Shown here: positions 44,855 through 56,350 of the stretch, one piece after another | How the letters are laid out: the number at the start of each line of letters is the position of its first letter | Position numbering within the stretch: position 1 is the stretch's first letter | DNA from: Varanus komodoensis | Taxonomy: Eukaryota > Chordata > Lepidosauria > Squamata > Varanidae | DNA length: 64,000 nt | Assembly: GCF_004798865.1 (NCBI RefSeq) | Contig: NW_025336010.1 | Coordinates: 696,211-760,210, forward strand | Direction of reading: 5' to 3' | Notes under the pieces: model-generated | Databases searched by the model: none | Seen by the model: only the letters and a program-made list of their open reading frames with translations | What the model was told of the DNA's origin: nothing | Program-made: the position numbers and the translations under genes

Positions 44855-45155
44855 GGTTGCTGTGTGAAGTTAGCAGAGTGCCATGGCAGCTCACTCTTAA
44901 GGAAAAAGGACACAAAGAGGGGTGGGAACTCCTGGAAATGAAGATTCTCCAAGCACAACTACAAAAATGTCCAACAAGAAAAAGTGTAAAAGACAACAAA
45001 GGAAGCCTGTGTGGCTCCACAAAAAGTTAAGTGACAACCTGAAAAAAGAACACTTATAGCAGGTGGAACTAAAGAGTCTCTTGATGCGGGCAAAAGAGGA
45101 GAGCGCAAAAGTTGGCTTGAAACTCAACATTGAGAAAACTAAGATCATGACATCC
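44855..45155 (+). repeat. LINE scraps including a BovB piece
   Basis: 45064-45150 encodes ELKSLLMRAKEESAKVGLKL followed by NIEKTKIMTSGD, the BovB/RTE segment also present at 21600. The preceding 44880-45060 (WELLEMKILQAQLQKCPTRK) looks like CR1-type coding debris. Confidence 0.6.
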
Positions 45156-46058
45156 GGTGACCAGTCTGCTGATCAAATTCGCAGGTGATACTAAAACTGG
45201 AGCAGTGGCCACAACTGAGGAGCAGGTACTCCAGATTCAAAAGGATCTGGACAGACTATGGAAGTGGGCAGGAGACAACAGGATGGCATTCAATGTGGAT
45301 AAGTGCAAGGTCCTGCACTTGGGGCACAGGAAAGGGTGTCGTAAGTACAGGTTAGGGGACAAGTGGCCGGAGAGCAGCACTTGTGAAAGGGACCTCGGGG
45401 TGCTGGTTGACTGCAGGCTAAACATGAGTCAGCAGTGTGACGCGGTGGTCAAGAGGGCGAACGCCACCCTTAGTTGCATAGCCAGAAGTGTGGCTTCTAG
45501 ATCAAGAGAGGTATTACTGCCACTCTATACGACTCTGGTGCACCCACAACTGGAATATCGTGTTCAGTTTTGGGCCCCTCATTACAGAAAGGATATAGCC
45601 AGGTTAGAGTCAGTGCAATGTAGGGCCACAAGGTTGGTGGCCGGTTTGCAGGGGATGAGGTACAAGGAGAGACTGAGGGAACTGAGTCTCTTCAGCCTGG
45701 AGAAGAGGAGACTCAGAGGGGATCTGTTGGCGACATACAGGTATGTGAGGGGGTGTCAGAGGAGGTGGGGAGAGACCTGTTCTCCCCTGCAGAGGAAGAG
45801 AGGACGCGCTCCAACGGAGCAAAGCTCAGGGAGCCAAGGTTCCATTTGGATGCCAGGAAGCACTTCCTGACACTCAGGACCCCGAGGGTGTGGAATGGGC
45901 TTCCACGAGAGTAGTTGAGGCTCCATCGGTGCGGGTGTTCAAAGATAGGCTGGACATGCACATGGTGGGCATGTCGTGAGCGGAGCTGGCTGGAGCAGAC
46001 TAGATGGCCCAGGAGGTCCCTTCTGACTCGCTCTGTTTCTATATTTCTATGTTTTTAA
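45156..46058 (+). repeat. CR1 family A 3' end, long open frame
   Basis: The open frame 45157-45870 covers the reverse-transcriptase C-terminus: TSLLIKFAGDTKTGAVATTE, FNVDKCKVLHLGHRKGCRKY, WPESSTCERDLGVLVDCRLN, ending in the QRKRGRAPTEQSSGSQGS region. The tail is CTCTGTTTCTATATTTCTAT. The long intact frame suggests a relatively young insertion. It is 5' truncated just before the catalytic box (FAGDTK). Confidence 0.9.
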
Positions 46059-47185
46059 GTCATATTCAGCAATATACACCTGGTCTCACCATTGCTGATC
46101 TTTTAGGGGCTTTTCTATTTATATCCTTGAAGTGGTCTCGTTAAAGTCCTCCCCTCAAATTCAGATAATTATACATGATATCAAACAGTTTGCTAAAACA
46201 TTCAGGGAATATCCCTGAAAAGTCATTACTGAGCCCATGTTAATCAAAGCCATTACATTCTCCTTGTATTTTCCCAGTAGAGTCAGAAACCATTTATCAG
46301 GTTCAGTAGTACTGCACTGGGATGAAAACAAAAGATGTTTATGGATGAACATAAAGAGAAAACTTGTTTATGTTTACTGCCTGTTTAAACCTGGCTGGAG
46401 CATCTCCCGCCAGTTTCTTGTCAGCTGATACATATTTCTTGCTATCAGATGCTTTTTTATATAGAAAAGCTGCCTCAGTGCTCCCTTCCTTTAGTATGGA
46501 AAGCACTTTTTTCTGTTTGAATTCTGAAGTCCGTTGACATGCTGTTTAAGCATGAAATAATAGCAAATAAATTGTTTGCCCTTGTGTTTATAGAAATCCA
46601 CCCCTTTTTTCAAAGAATATTGGTTTCTATATAAATCAAAATAAGTCATAGGTGTAAGTACATTTCAGACCACCACCATGGTGTCTCCAACCCTTGCAGT
46701 AAAGCAAGCAAGAGTCCCACAAACTGGGAAAAGCAAAGGAAAAAAGGTGAAATCTATCCCAAACAAAATTTCTAAAGCAATAATAGGAGAAACTCCTCAG
46801 CTCCAAACAAGATAACAGAGCTATGGGTTGAGGGAGGAGCATCCCGGAGTTTAAACCAACAATAAAGTTAAAATGGGTTGCTTGCTCACTCTGTGTGGTC
46901 ATAATTCAAGGTTTAAACAATCCACCATTATTGTGATGGGTGAACCAGATCAATAAGCATAACTGACACACTCTGCTACAGCTAGCCTTCAAAGGTGTCT
47001 GGACACAGTTCAGAATGGAGCACTTGGCTTTAGCTTCCCACCTTGGTGCTTTGCAACCCATTAGTCTCCTGGTTAATTTTAAAGTCTTGAAAGGTCAGGA
47101 GGGGCAGGGTTTCTTACAGACATTTACAGATGTTCAAGATCCCAGAGTTAAACTGCTGTATTGTATACCAAATTTTCCTGGTTCC
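46059..47185. other. RSPH14 intron 2, unassigned
   Basis: AT-rich, mostly unique-looking sequence. No gene or clear repeat is seen. Confidence 0.4.
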
Positions 47186-47515
47186 AGAAGAAGAGATGCT
47201 TGCATGCAACTGTGGTTCTTCAAGTAGTCATCTGTAAACACATATATGGGTTTTGCACTTGTGCAGAACCATTATTCAGAACATTGAAAAGTTCCACCAC
47301 CACCTCTAATCACTTTCCAAACATGGTTCTTGCTTTCCTCTCCGTTTACACTCTGCTGCAGTAAAGAAAGATGAAAAGCAAGGCAACAAAGGGTGGAGGA
47401 GATAGGATTGTGTGAGTTCACAGAGGACCGCTTGCAGAACCACAGTTACAGGTAAGCAACTTGTTTTCCTCCTCTGTGACTCACATGTGGGTGATAATCA
47501 GTACGACTTACCAGA
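47186..47515 (+). mobile_element. DIRS-type terminal remnant
   Basis: CTGTGGTTCTTCAAGTAGTC at 47210 followed by GGGTTTTGCACTTGTGCAGA parallels the 5' end of the DIRS fossil at 63.2 kb read on its minus strand (GTTCTTCATTGAGGCCTCTG, then GGGTGCTGCACCTGCACAGT). The right part (AGAACCACAGTTACAGGTAA) carries a partly inverted form of the left end. I read it as a short, internally deleted, broken relic, and old. Class assignment rests on that one similarity. Confidence 0.45.
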
Positions 47516-48000
47516 GGAGGGAGTTGTCATGCAAGGAATAAAGAGAGAACAATGTGTGGTAAGGCCTGATGAATGGCTGAATTCAAGTGGTCAGGCAGGC
47601 CTTTGAAAAAGCAGCTGAAGAAGCTGTGGCTCTGGTTGAATTGCTCTTCAGTTGAAGGGAGCCAGTAAATGTACACTTGGTGAGTGAGGTGTCTGGCCAA
47701 ATTTGGTGGGATACCAGGGTACCAGGACCGTAGTGGCAGGAAAAGAAGTGAGAGGTTTGCCAAAGGCAGAAGACAAGGAGTGCGGGTGCCCTGCATGCAT
47801 CCAGTAAACAAAGTTTCACTTTGGCTGGAGAAATAGAATGAGGAAGGAAGGTGATAAAGGTGCTGGTTGGCTAAAGTTTTCAAGATATTTCACAATAAAT
47901 TTATACACAGGCAAGTATATTTGCCTACAAGGGAGGGAGGTGCCTGATGATCATGATGCCTTGTAACTTCTCAACAAAGTACAGTAGAACAATGAACATG
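47516..48000. other. RSPH14 intron 2, unassigned
   Basis: Nothing is recognised. Confidence 0.4.
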
Positions 48001-48004
48001 GTAC

Positions 48005-48495
48005 TGTTAAAAACACTCTTTCCGTCGGAAGAGAAAAATATTCCAGGCATGCAGAGAGTTCTTTTTAAAACTTTATTGCAAAGAAGGGAACAGAAAGGAA
48101 CGGTTTCCTTCCCATCCTTCTGTTCACCTGAGCACCTGTTCACACACCCTTTTGAACCCTGCTCCCGGCCGCTTGTTCCCTCCTCCTTTCCCCTAATTGG
48201 CTAATAGGGCACTGAGAGGGACACTCTTTCCGCCCGCCTGCTCCGCGCTGCCCCAACACCGGCCCTTCTTCCCAGTCCAGCCCTGCCCCCGGTGGGCTAC
48301 AAGAGGCTCATCTTGTTCTGCCCAGCTTGTCAGTAAACAATCAGGAAGTATTTGGCCCTCCTGCCTGTGTGCCGGCTCTCTCACACTCTGCGTGCCCCCT
48401 TCTTTTCTTGCTGAAAAGGGAGCTTTCTTGCTCCTCCTTTCTTTCTCTTTTCATTCCCCTTATTCCAAATCGCCTCCCCCACCCTTTTCCTATCA
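48005..48495 (-). mobile_element. probable solo LTR of an endogenous retrovirus
   Basis: 491 bp bounded by TG...CA, with short inverted ends (TGTTA / TATCA) and a 4-bp flanking repeat GTAC on both sides (48001-48004, 48496-48499). In minus orientation it has a CCAAT-like motif (AGCCAATTAG), a GC-rich middle and AATAAA about 75 bases before the end, the usual layout of an LTR. No internal retroviral sequence adjoins it. The solo state implies LTR-LTR recombination. Of moderate age. Confidence 0.65.
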
Positions 48496-48589
48496 GTACC
48501 ACATGGAAGTGTATAAATTTATCTTCTCTTTGAGACTAAAGATTATTACCTAACTGCGACTAACAACAACACATCTGTCTTGGTCAGAT

Positions 48590-48960
48590 CTACACATCAT
48601 GAAGTTAACATCTGGTGGCTTGTGAAAGTGTCATTGCCTAACATTTCCAAGGAACAGTTGTGTGATATTTTCCCTCAGAAACCAAGATGCTTGTATAAAC
48701 AACACAGATATCTTCTGTTACATTTGTGGCGAGGTTACATTTGCACCTCAAAAGTGCCATATGATGGCAATGGTAAAAAAGGCATACCACCTATAGTTTG
48801 GATGCAAAATAGGGGATCAGGACAAGAGCTGGGCCCCTCATTATCGTTGCATTACATGTATGACTTACGTAAAAGTCCATGCCTTTCGCAGTCTCAGTAG
48901 TGTGGAAGGAACCCACCAATTTTGACCTGAAGCTGTATCTCGGAAACGAGCCAATTAATA
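48590..48960 (+). repeat. unidentified protein-coding repeat fragment
   Basis: Read by eye, one frame holds NTDIFCYICGEVTFAP, then VKKAYHLYFGCKIGDQDKSW and APHYRC, and a nearby stretch holds WKEPTNFDLKLYL. The CYICG, YFGCKxGDQDKSWAPH and WKEP arrangement recalls a Cys-rich family found as repeated genes in arthropods, cnidarians and some vertebrates, probably transposon-derived. I cannot name the family. The fragment is broken and isolated in the RSPH14 intron. Confidence 0.5.
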
Positions 48961-49570
48961 TTCAGGACTTAATTTTCCTTTATTAGTGACCTAATTCTGG
49001 TAAAATTTAGCTCTTTTCATTTCTGAGGCTTTCTCCTTGTAGACCAGTGTACTTGGGGGGCAATTGGTTCTGAGCCAGATGGCATGGCTGTGGGAGAAGT
49101 GTTCTTGTTACACATTTGATACCAAGCCAAGAAACTGGGCATCATTCAGAAAGCTAGGATAACATGGAATTTGTCGTTTTCTTGATCAGCGTTGGTACAT
49201 ACAATGTTCTTTTTCACACTGTCCTAGCCAGGGATAGCTGGATCAGAGTTGGTGAGTTTGAGGTCAATGTAGGTTTCTTTTTGATGAGTTGGCCTTTTGC
49301 TTCTTGTTTATATGTCCTGGAGTCTGCTTGTTTGTGGATTGATTATTTTAAGATGTGGTCTGTTTGACTTGCTTGGTTTTGACCATAGGCCCTGAAGGGC
49401 TGATGTCAAGCTGTTGGTCCGGAGACTTGGCTGAAGTTGTCACTGCCCCTGAGGCAGGAGACTGACACCCAGAAGTACTCTCCATGATGTTTTATGGGAG
49501 GACTCATGTCAAGGTTGCACCACAGAGTTCTGCTGTCTTGCAGAATTCACACTGAGCAAGTAACTATGGC
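48961..49570. other. RSPH14 intron 2, unassigned
   Basis: No gene is recognised. Part may be further decayed sequence of the element before it. Confidence 0.35.
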
Positions 49571-49574
49571 ATTT

Positions 49575-49725
49575 TGAACTTGGACAGTCACTTGGAGGCA
49601 ACTGTCATACAAACCATGGACAGCCATCTGAGTGGGATGTGTAACTTGGTGTCCTGCAACAGCAGGGGGTTGAACCCAATAGCCTTTGTGGCCCTTTCAA
49701 ATCTAGTATTCTATGATTCTATGAA
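49575..49725 (+). repeat. CR1 3' tail
   Basis: CATCTGAGTGGGATGTGTAA, GTGTCCTGCAACAGCAGGGG and the terminus AGTATTCTATGATTCTATGA are a CR1 end in plus orientation, of the same tail type as 70-263 and 1345-1612. Confidence 0.8.
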
Positions 49726-50392
49726 ACACATAATTACAGAAAGCTGAAGGACACTTTCTGTAAATGGTAGCCAAGATAGTATGCAAAACCCGAGTTTGTA
49801 TATCTGTGTCTGCTACCTTCTGTGTTTGCTGCCTGAGGAAAGCTCCGTAACACGTAGTTCTGTTCACCTGGCCTGCTTGATGAAGATCTTGCAATGGGAG
49901 CAGCAATTGTTTTTGTAGGGCTTCCTGAGGCACACCAGTCTGAGTGTCTTTTGGTTGATGGTCATTTCCTCCTGCAATGAGTACTTTTTTTTGAAAAGGA
50001 CCTGGAGGTCATGTGCCCTGTGGGAGTGGAAACGGGGGGGGGGGGGGCAGAGAAGAAAGGAAAGAAGAATGAAGATAGAAGGTTAGGAAGAAGTCATAGA
50101 GGGGCCAAGAAGGTTTTGTTTGGTTGGTTTATATGAGCTGTGAGGTAGGAGAATAGCAATGCTGCTTGTTGCTGCAGTAGATGAAGAGGAACTGAGAGAC
50201 AAGTGAGAGCCTCAACTGGGGCAGGCGCAGAGGAGATGGGTGAGGCTCCTGTTCAAGGCTCTGCCTCACTCTAGGATGTTCCACACATAGGCTTGTAACC
50301 AGTTCACGTGTGTTTCAGAGAACAACATGAAGAAATAGTAGTTTAATGTGCTTACATAAATAATTTACAACATATAAACTTCCTAAATATAG
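49726..50392. other. RSPH14 intron 2, end; poly-G run
   Basis: A run of about 14 G lies at 50034-50047. The intron then runs to the exon 3 acceptor at 50392. No gene is seen apart from the exon. Confidence 0.5.
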
Positions 50393-50511
50393 GACCAGTT
50401 TTATAGAACATGAAGTCATCCCAGCTCTGGCCCAGCTTTTGAATGACCCTATTGATATCTGTCGGTGGAACATGCATTATGCATTGAAACTGATGTCAGA
50501 ATTGCCTGCAG
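50393..50511 (+). CDS. RSPH14: RSPH14 exon 3 (last one in window)
   Basis: A 119-nt exon with acceptor aaatatag|G and donor GCAG|gtagga. It completes the Arg codon and encodes TSFIEHEVIPALAQLLNDPI, then DICRWNMHYALKLMSELPA and one base. The human segment, as recalled, is [20 protein letters not shown]. The phases match exon 2 exactly. The acceptor has a weak pyrimidine tract. The next exon, which in human starts GAQEIISKG, was not found up to 64000, so the following intron exceeds 13 kb. In human that part of the gene also hosts GNAZ; nothing resembling a G-protein alpha gene is visible here. Confidence 0.93.
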
Positions 50512-50739
50512 GTAGGATGAATTACCTTTCAGATTATTTATAATACAGAATACTGTATTTCTTTCTTCTTAGCACTCTTCAAAATTATAATATGAATATA
50601 TCTGCCATTTTGATCCTAATATTTATGCTAATGACATGGTATGTGTATATAGAAAAACATCTCATAGCATTTGGGCCTTCTCTGAGTGATTGTGATATTG
50701 GATGTTTTCATTTCACTTGGTGCTAAACATAAGAATATT

Positions 50740-51090
50740 CCTAACCCAGACATTCAGCAGTGGAACAGATTATCTTGGGAAGTGAATTATTTGCTGGAGA
50801 TATTTAAGCAGAAGCTGGATAGCCATCTGTAAGGGATACTGTAGCTGGACTCTGCAGTGTACAGCCTGCATTGAACAACAGGGGAACTAGATGATTAGAT
50901 GCCAGGAAGCATTTCTGACAGTTAGGACCCCGAGGGTGTGGAATGGGCTTCCATGAGAGGTCGTTGAGGCCCCATCGGTGCGGGTGTTCAAGGATAGGCT
51001 GGACATGCACATGGTGGGCATGTCGTGAGCGGAGCCGGCTAGTGCTGGAGGTCCCTTCTGACTCACTCTGTTTCTATGCTTCTATGTCTC
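50740..51090 (+). repeat. two CR1 3' ends in tandem orientation
   Basis: 50740-50890 is an old tail (GAGATATTTAAGCAGAAGCT, GGATAGCCATCTG). 50895-51085 is a family A tail (AGATGCCAGGAAGCATTTCT to CTCTGTTTCTATGCTTCTAT). The younger one interrupts or abuts the older one. Confidence 0.75.
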
Positions 51091-52480
51091 CTCTGACTCT
51101 GTTTTTCTAAGTGCAATTAATTTATCTTCCTTTTGCTGAGTTCGTGATATAAGCTAGACATTCCAAGTTCAGCTCTTCCCTGTGGTCTTTAGACAAGCCA
51201 CTCAACTTCAGCATCTCACCTGTGTTTTAGGGGTAACAATAGTGGCCCATCTTGTTATTGTTGAATGAATTAGTGAATTTGTATAAGTCAACATGTTAAC
51301 AGATTCTTTAGTTTAATCAACTCTACACTCTTGTATCCATTATATTTTATTGCTACCTGTTCACAAATCCCTTTCTTGCCACTTCCTCCATCTACAATTT
51401 TTCAGGACCTCCATTTCTTGCTCCACTTTCCCCCAATAGTTTTCAATTTCAATTTTCTGTTCCTATGTTTCTAATTTAGATCATAGGCTTCTTAGAAGCA
51501 GACAATTTTATTTTGCTTCTGTTTCTGTGCAAAGTGCTAGCTCTGTATTATCATGAGTTTGTATCTCTCTTCCCCAGCCTCTCTTCTTTTCCCTTCCATG
51601 CAGATAATGACAAGAGGAGCTTGCCAGTCAGGACTGGCTTGTGGTACAAAGAGAATAATACAACGATCATTAGCAAGAAGCATTTATTGTGTTAATACTC
51701 TCTAACTGTGGAGGTTCTTCTAGCCCATACCAGGAATTGATTCCAAACCTAATTCCCCTCCTCCTTCCCCCATCAAATGGAGTTGGCTCCACCCTTAGGG
51801 AGGTTAGTGCTGCTTGTGGCCAGGAGGCAGGAACACTGGATACTGCTTAATTGGTTTGTTTATTTGACCTGATGTTGAACTATAGCTTGATAAAGTCACA
51901 CCCATTGCCCTCTGACTCTTATTCTTCACCACGCAAAAAACCAAAGTAGGTTTCTCCTGTTCTCATATCCACAGATCTGCAAATGAAACTGCCAGCTGGG
52001 TCATTTTTTTAATACCTGAAATTCCTGCCTTTAGACATGGGAATGTGAGTTGTAGGGAGGTATTACTCAGCCATAAAGGAAAGGCTCTTTGCATATGTCT
52101 CGTTTACTGGTTTGTGCTTGACTGGTTTACTCTTTTACTATATGCAGCTTTTAGGGCCTGCCGCAGAAAATACAATCAGCACTTGTGCTGCAGTTTGGGG
52201 TGAAGTAAAGGTAACCTGAATGGGTGTGTACTTGCCAGTCCATCACTTTACAAGGAGGTTACATGTTCCACAGTGTCTTTCCCTGAACCAGAGGCAGTCT
52301 GGCTCTCACCAGCCATTTGACTTACCTCAAAGCTCAGAACCTTTGCATTTCAGCCCCACCTTTTCTTACAATTCAGATTCAGAGTCTGAAATACCCACCT
52401 TGGAATTCTGTATTTTGGGAGAAGTATGCCCAGTCCCTACAGGTATACTAACAGCATTGTATAACAGCATTCTTCAAGTA
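51091..52480. other. RSPH14 intron 3, unassigned
   Basis: No exon or clear repeat is recognised. The next RSPH14 exon was looked for here and not found. Confidence 0.4.
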
Positions 52481-52484
52481 ATCA

Positions 52485-54225
52485 TCCCTGGACCTGGAAT
52501 ATTTTAACTTTAGGCCAGTGGCAAATGTTATCTTCCTGAACAAAGACCTTGAGCAGGTGGTTGCCAGGCTCTTGGATGAGACCAATTACCTGGATCCCTT
52601 TCATTTGGGGGTCAGGCCTGGTTTTGGCACAGGAACAGCCTACATGATGACTTATATTGGGAGAGAAAGAGATAGGGGAGTGTGTCTCTGCTGATCTCTC
52701 AGTGGCTTTCAGTACCATCAGCCTTCTGGAGCTAATGTCTGAGCTTGTGGTGGTATTACTGAATTCCTGGGCTTTCAGGCCTACTTGAGGGATTGGCTCC
52801 AGAAGGTGCTTGCAGTATATTGCTTGGCCTTGTGGATTCTCCAATACTGAGTTCTGGGGGGGATCAGTTTTGTCACATGTTATTTAGCATCTATATTAAA
52901 TCATTGAGCAAAGTTATTAGGCATTTAGGAGCACATTGCTATCAATAGACTTATGTCATACAGCTCTAAGGGGTACATGGCCTCTGAAGGAACAAGTTCA
53001 TAGCTGGAGCTGTTGTAATTCTTGAAGCTTAGCTGACCTCAGGGTGGGCCTTGTATCAGCTTCAGTTGGTGTCGTGAGGCCGGAGCACTCTTCCTAATTA
53101 CTCACACAGGAACAGGCAATAAAGGTTTAAAGCCTTTTATTCTAAACAACTTCAAAGATACGCAGGCAATGAATAATACAGGAGCTGTTAATGGCAGTTC
53201 TAAGCAACACAGTTGCCCCCTCCTTTCTGACCTATCTCAGATTTATGACCACTCTTCACCCGAAGGGAACGCCGCTCCCCACGGGGGGGGGGGGCTAGAT
53301 AAACTCCTCCCCCTCCTTCTTTGACCTTGCCTCTCTTCGAATTGGCTCAAACGCCAAAGTCTTCTCCTCAGCAGGGCATTCTCCATGGCAATGGGCTGTC
53401 CCACAGCCTGCACAGCTGCGTTATCTCCATGAAGAATGTAGGCTCTTTCTGGCTGGAGAAAAACTTCGTCAAAGTCGGGGGGGGGGTGTTTGTGCAATGG
53501 GCACCAAGTAGAAGTCTTCTTGCTCTAAGGCCTGACTCTCGCTGGGAGCTTCTCGTTCTCTCACAACTCCTCTGAGTCGTTAGGCACAACAGTTGGTGGC
53601 TCAACTGCACCCATATATAAGCAGGGATAACCTGTTTTCTTTAATGTATGCTTTGTTATCTTCCAATTGCAATGGGACTAGCTTCAAAGATTGTTCAGAA
53701 GCTGTAACTTGTGTCGGATGTGGGAGCAGGAATGATAACGGGGACCAGAAGTTCTGAATATATACCACCAAACATGGCCCACTAGTACTGGCTGCCGATA
53801 CCTTTCAGGATGCTGGTTTTGACCAGCATTTGCATGACTTGAGACCACAATACATGATGGAACACCTCTACTGGTATGGACTTAGCCATACAGGTAGGTC
53901 ATCCAAGGCTGTGGTCATCCTGCTCAAAGGATGGCAATAAGATGGAGGACTTTTCTGGTGGTGGCCTCCCAGCTTTGGAACACACTCCTCCCCTGGCCTG
54001 GTACCAGCTGTCATAGATCAACACCAAGTTAAGACTTTCCTCTGCTCCCAGGCATTTTCACAACATATGATAAACGGGGGCTGAGATTTGATTGTTAAAA
54101 TGCTACATTTTTCTATAACAGTTTAATATTATGTGATTATATTGTATTTTGGGGTTTTAATCTTAGTATACCACTCTGAACAGCCTTGGCTGTTAGGTGG
54201 TACAGAAATTTAATAAATGAAATTA
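52485..54225 (+). repeat. L2 LINE 3' half, interrupted by a solo LTR
   Basis: Left part: FRPVANVIFLNKDLEQVVAR, NYLDPFHLGVRPGFGTGTAY and more decayed reverse-transcriptase sequence to 53069. After the LTR, AQLHPYISRDNL resumes, then SKIVQKLQLVSDVGAGMITG, AHYWLPIPFRMLVLT and an L2 3' UTR with TTAGTATACCACTCTGAACA and a TAATAAATGAAA tail. Several frameshifts and stops are present. It is the longest L2 in the window. Confidence 0.8.
53070..53591 (-). mobile_element. solo LTR nested in L2
   Basis: 522 bp with TGTCGTG at the left and CACAACA at the right, a 7-base inverted end with one mismatch. Identical 5-bp flanks GTTGG lie at 53065-53069 and 53592-53596. In minus orientation AATAAA lies about 75 bases before the 3' end. 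Removing the insert joins the L2 coding order. It is a solo LTR of an endogenous retrovirus or related LTR element, younger than its host. Confidence 0.8.
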
Positions 54226-54639
54226 TATATACATGATATATTTAAAAATACATCTCCTGAATCTCATGTAGTCAAGAGTGAAATTGTCTGTTGGGTTGGT
54301 TGGTGCCAGAATGTTGCAATTTGCTTTTCACAGCTTCTGCTTAGAGACAATTCACTGCTAATTCCTTCTGGGTGTGATCTGATTTCTCACAGCTAGGAAA
54401 TTTCAGAATGAAAGTAAACCTGCCTCTTTCTTCCAACTACCAAAAGTTTCCCCACTTGGTCACCCAGAGGACATTTGTACCTACCACAGGCAGCCAGGCA
54501 AGCCTGAGTGAAATACAGAAATAGTTTCAGCATCCAAGATTTGTCTTAGCTGCACAGTGGCATACAGGTCTGCAGGAGAGATGGCTTGTGTAATGAACAT
54601 ACTTGCCTCTGCAAGTGGGGACATCTGCAAGAGCATCAA

Positions 54640-54830
54640 GCAGGTTTATCCTGAGACAGCTGCCCCTCAGACAGGTAGGCCTTAAGCAGTTCAGAGCCTT
54701 CGATTTAAGAGTGAGACTTTGAGTTGGGCCTGGAAAACAGCTAGCAGCCAGGACAGGATTGGGGGGATGTGGTCATGATGCAGCACAGCGTTTAGCAATC
54801 CAGCTGCAGCACTGGGCACCAGCTGGATTC
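54640..54830 (-). repeat. L2 LINE fragment
   Basis: The minus strand has a decayed ITPVLSRL-to-AQLKV patch (GAGTTGGGCCTGGAAAACAG on the plus strand), the L2 C-terminal region as at 27300. Confidence 0.5.
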
Positions 54831-54849
54831 TCATGTGTTTTCCCTTCCC

Positions 54850-55175
54850 CTTTTCATTTTAGATTGGGTAACCTCACTAGTGTACTATAGGAATGTTGTG
54901 GACTTACCCTACCTCGATTTCAGCAAAGCTTTTGACAAAGTGCCCCATGATCTCCTGATTAGTGAATGAGCTAAAAGTAGACTAGATGGAACAACAATCA
55001 GGTGAATCCACAGTCAGCTACAGGATTGGATTCAAAGAGTGCTCACCAGTGGCACTTTCTCAGCACTCTGGACAACCATCTGAGAGAGATGGTTTTACTT
55101 GGAATCCTTCACTGAGCAGGGGGTTGGACCTGATGGCCCTCTGGCCCCTTCTAACTCTACTATTCTATGAAGGGA
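54850..55175 (+). repeat. old CR1-like LINE fragment
   Basis: VVDLPYLDFSKAFDKVPHDL is the conserved CR1 reverse-transcriptase block. After an internal deletion comes a tail with GGGGGTTGGACCTGATGGCC and TCTACTATTCTATGAAGG. It resembles the family B host element at 39-44 kb. Confidence 0.75.
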
Positions 55176-55465
55176 TTCTGTTCAGGGTTCCAGGCAATCC
55201 ATCCCATCCCAACCGATTTCCCCATTCCCCCACCCCCACAACAGTCATCAGTTCACACCCACGGAGTATGCTCAGGTCTCATTGGCCATCTGGGGAAGGG
55301 TTTTCCCTTCAGTGTTGATGAGGTTGTATAGGATAGACCTGCATGAGTCCAGTCCCCACTGCATTATAATATTGCTTTCTCCATTGAGGTCGATGGGCAA
55401 CCCACCTTTCCCTCCCGGGGGAAAATGGTTTCTCAGCTTGCACTTACTCTATTGCCCTGGCTGGG
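55176..55465. other. unassigned sequence
   Basis: Nothing is recognised. Confidence 0.4.
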
Positions 55466-56350
55466 GTAAGACGTTGCAGTGATCCCAAGAAAATGATTCA
55501 GCCAGCTTCCAGGTTTACTTACAAGGAGAGACTTTATTATTGCAATAAAACACAAGCAAGCTAGCTAGCATTCCTAATCCATTTAGCGGCAAGTCCCCCA
55601 CAGGGCAGGCTTCCATCAGCTGGAACACACGGGGTCAGCAGAGCCTCCTTGAAACTGTCCAAGCCAGAGCTTAAGAGAGGCAGCCAGATGTAGAATTCAT
55701 ATTTCAGCAGGTGGAGAGCAAAGCATATTGGGGAGATCAGCCAACCAAGTGCAAGCTCATCGGCTGCTGCCTACATGAGGGAAGAAAGATTTTAGCAAGG
55801 CCAGTAAGGGGTTGGTTCAAGGGGCAAACACAGAGGGGTGGTTGCCCTTTGATCCGTCTTACCAAGCCCAAAGAGTGTTCCCCTATTATGAAGGATCTTG
55901 GGTAGGGCCATGAAAGGTAGCTGCATTTTAGTTAGAACAGACAGGGCATCTAGAATTCACCCAGGCCTAGCAAGGCCTATGTTTTTAGGAGCCAGAGACT
56001 CATCCTTCATTTGGGGTACAGGCCTTCCATACCTACACAGATGGTTCTTGCTAACCTTGATTGATCTATACCCATCCTCCCGCCTCGCTTTCCAGACTGT
56101 CCATTGCACCACTGCACATGACTGTCGGGAGAGGGGAGTTTCTCCTCATTTCATGCCTTGGGACTCCTTTGTTTCCTACTCCCAACATGATATTCCTAAA
56201 ATTATTATCTGCAATCCCTCTGCTTACAGTGACTCTACTGATACCTCTCTTTCATGGGTGCATTACAGAAGCAGAAGCCCAAGTGCAAGTGCACAAAGAT
56301 TCAAGCCGGTCTTGGAAGGATGTTGACTGGCTGCTCTCATTTGTGGCATA
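55466..56350 (-). mobile_element. possible LTR-element remnant
   Basis: The plus strand has GACTTTATTATTGCAATAAA near 55527, which on the minus strand gives a polyadenylation signal like the ones in the two solo LTRs of this window. I could not find convincing ends or a flanking repeat, so the limits are arbitrary and the identity is a guess. No gene is seen in the interval. Confidence 0.25.
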
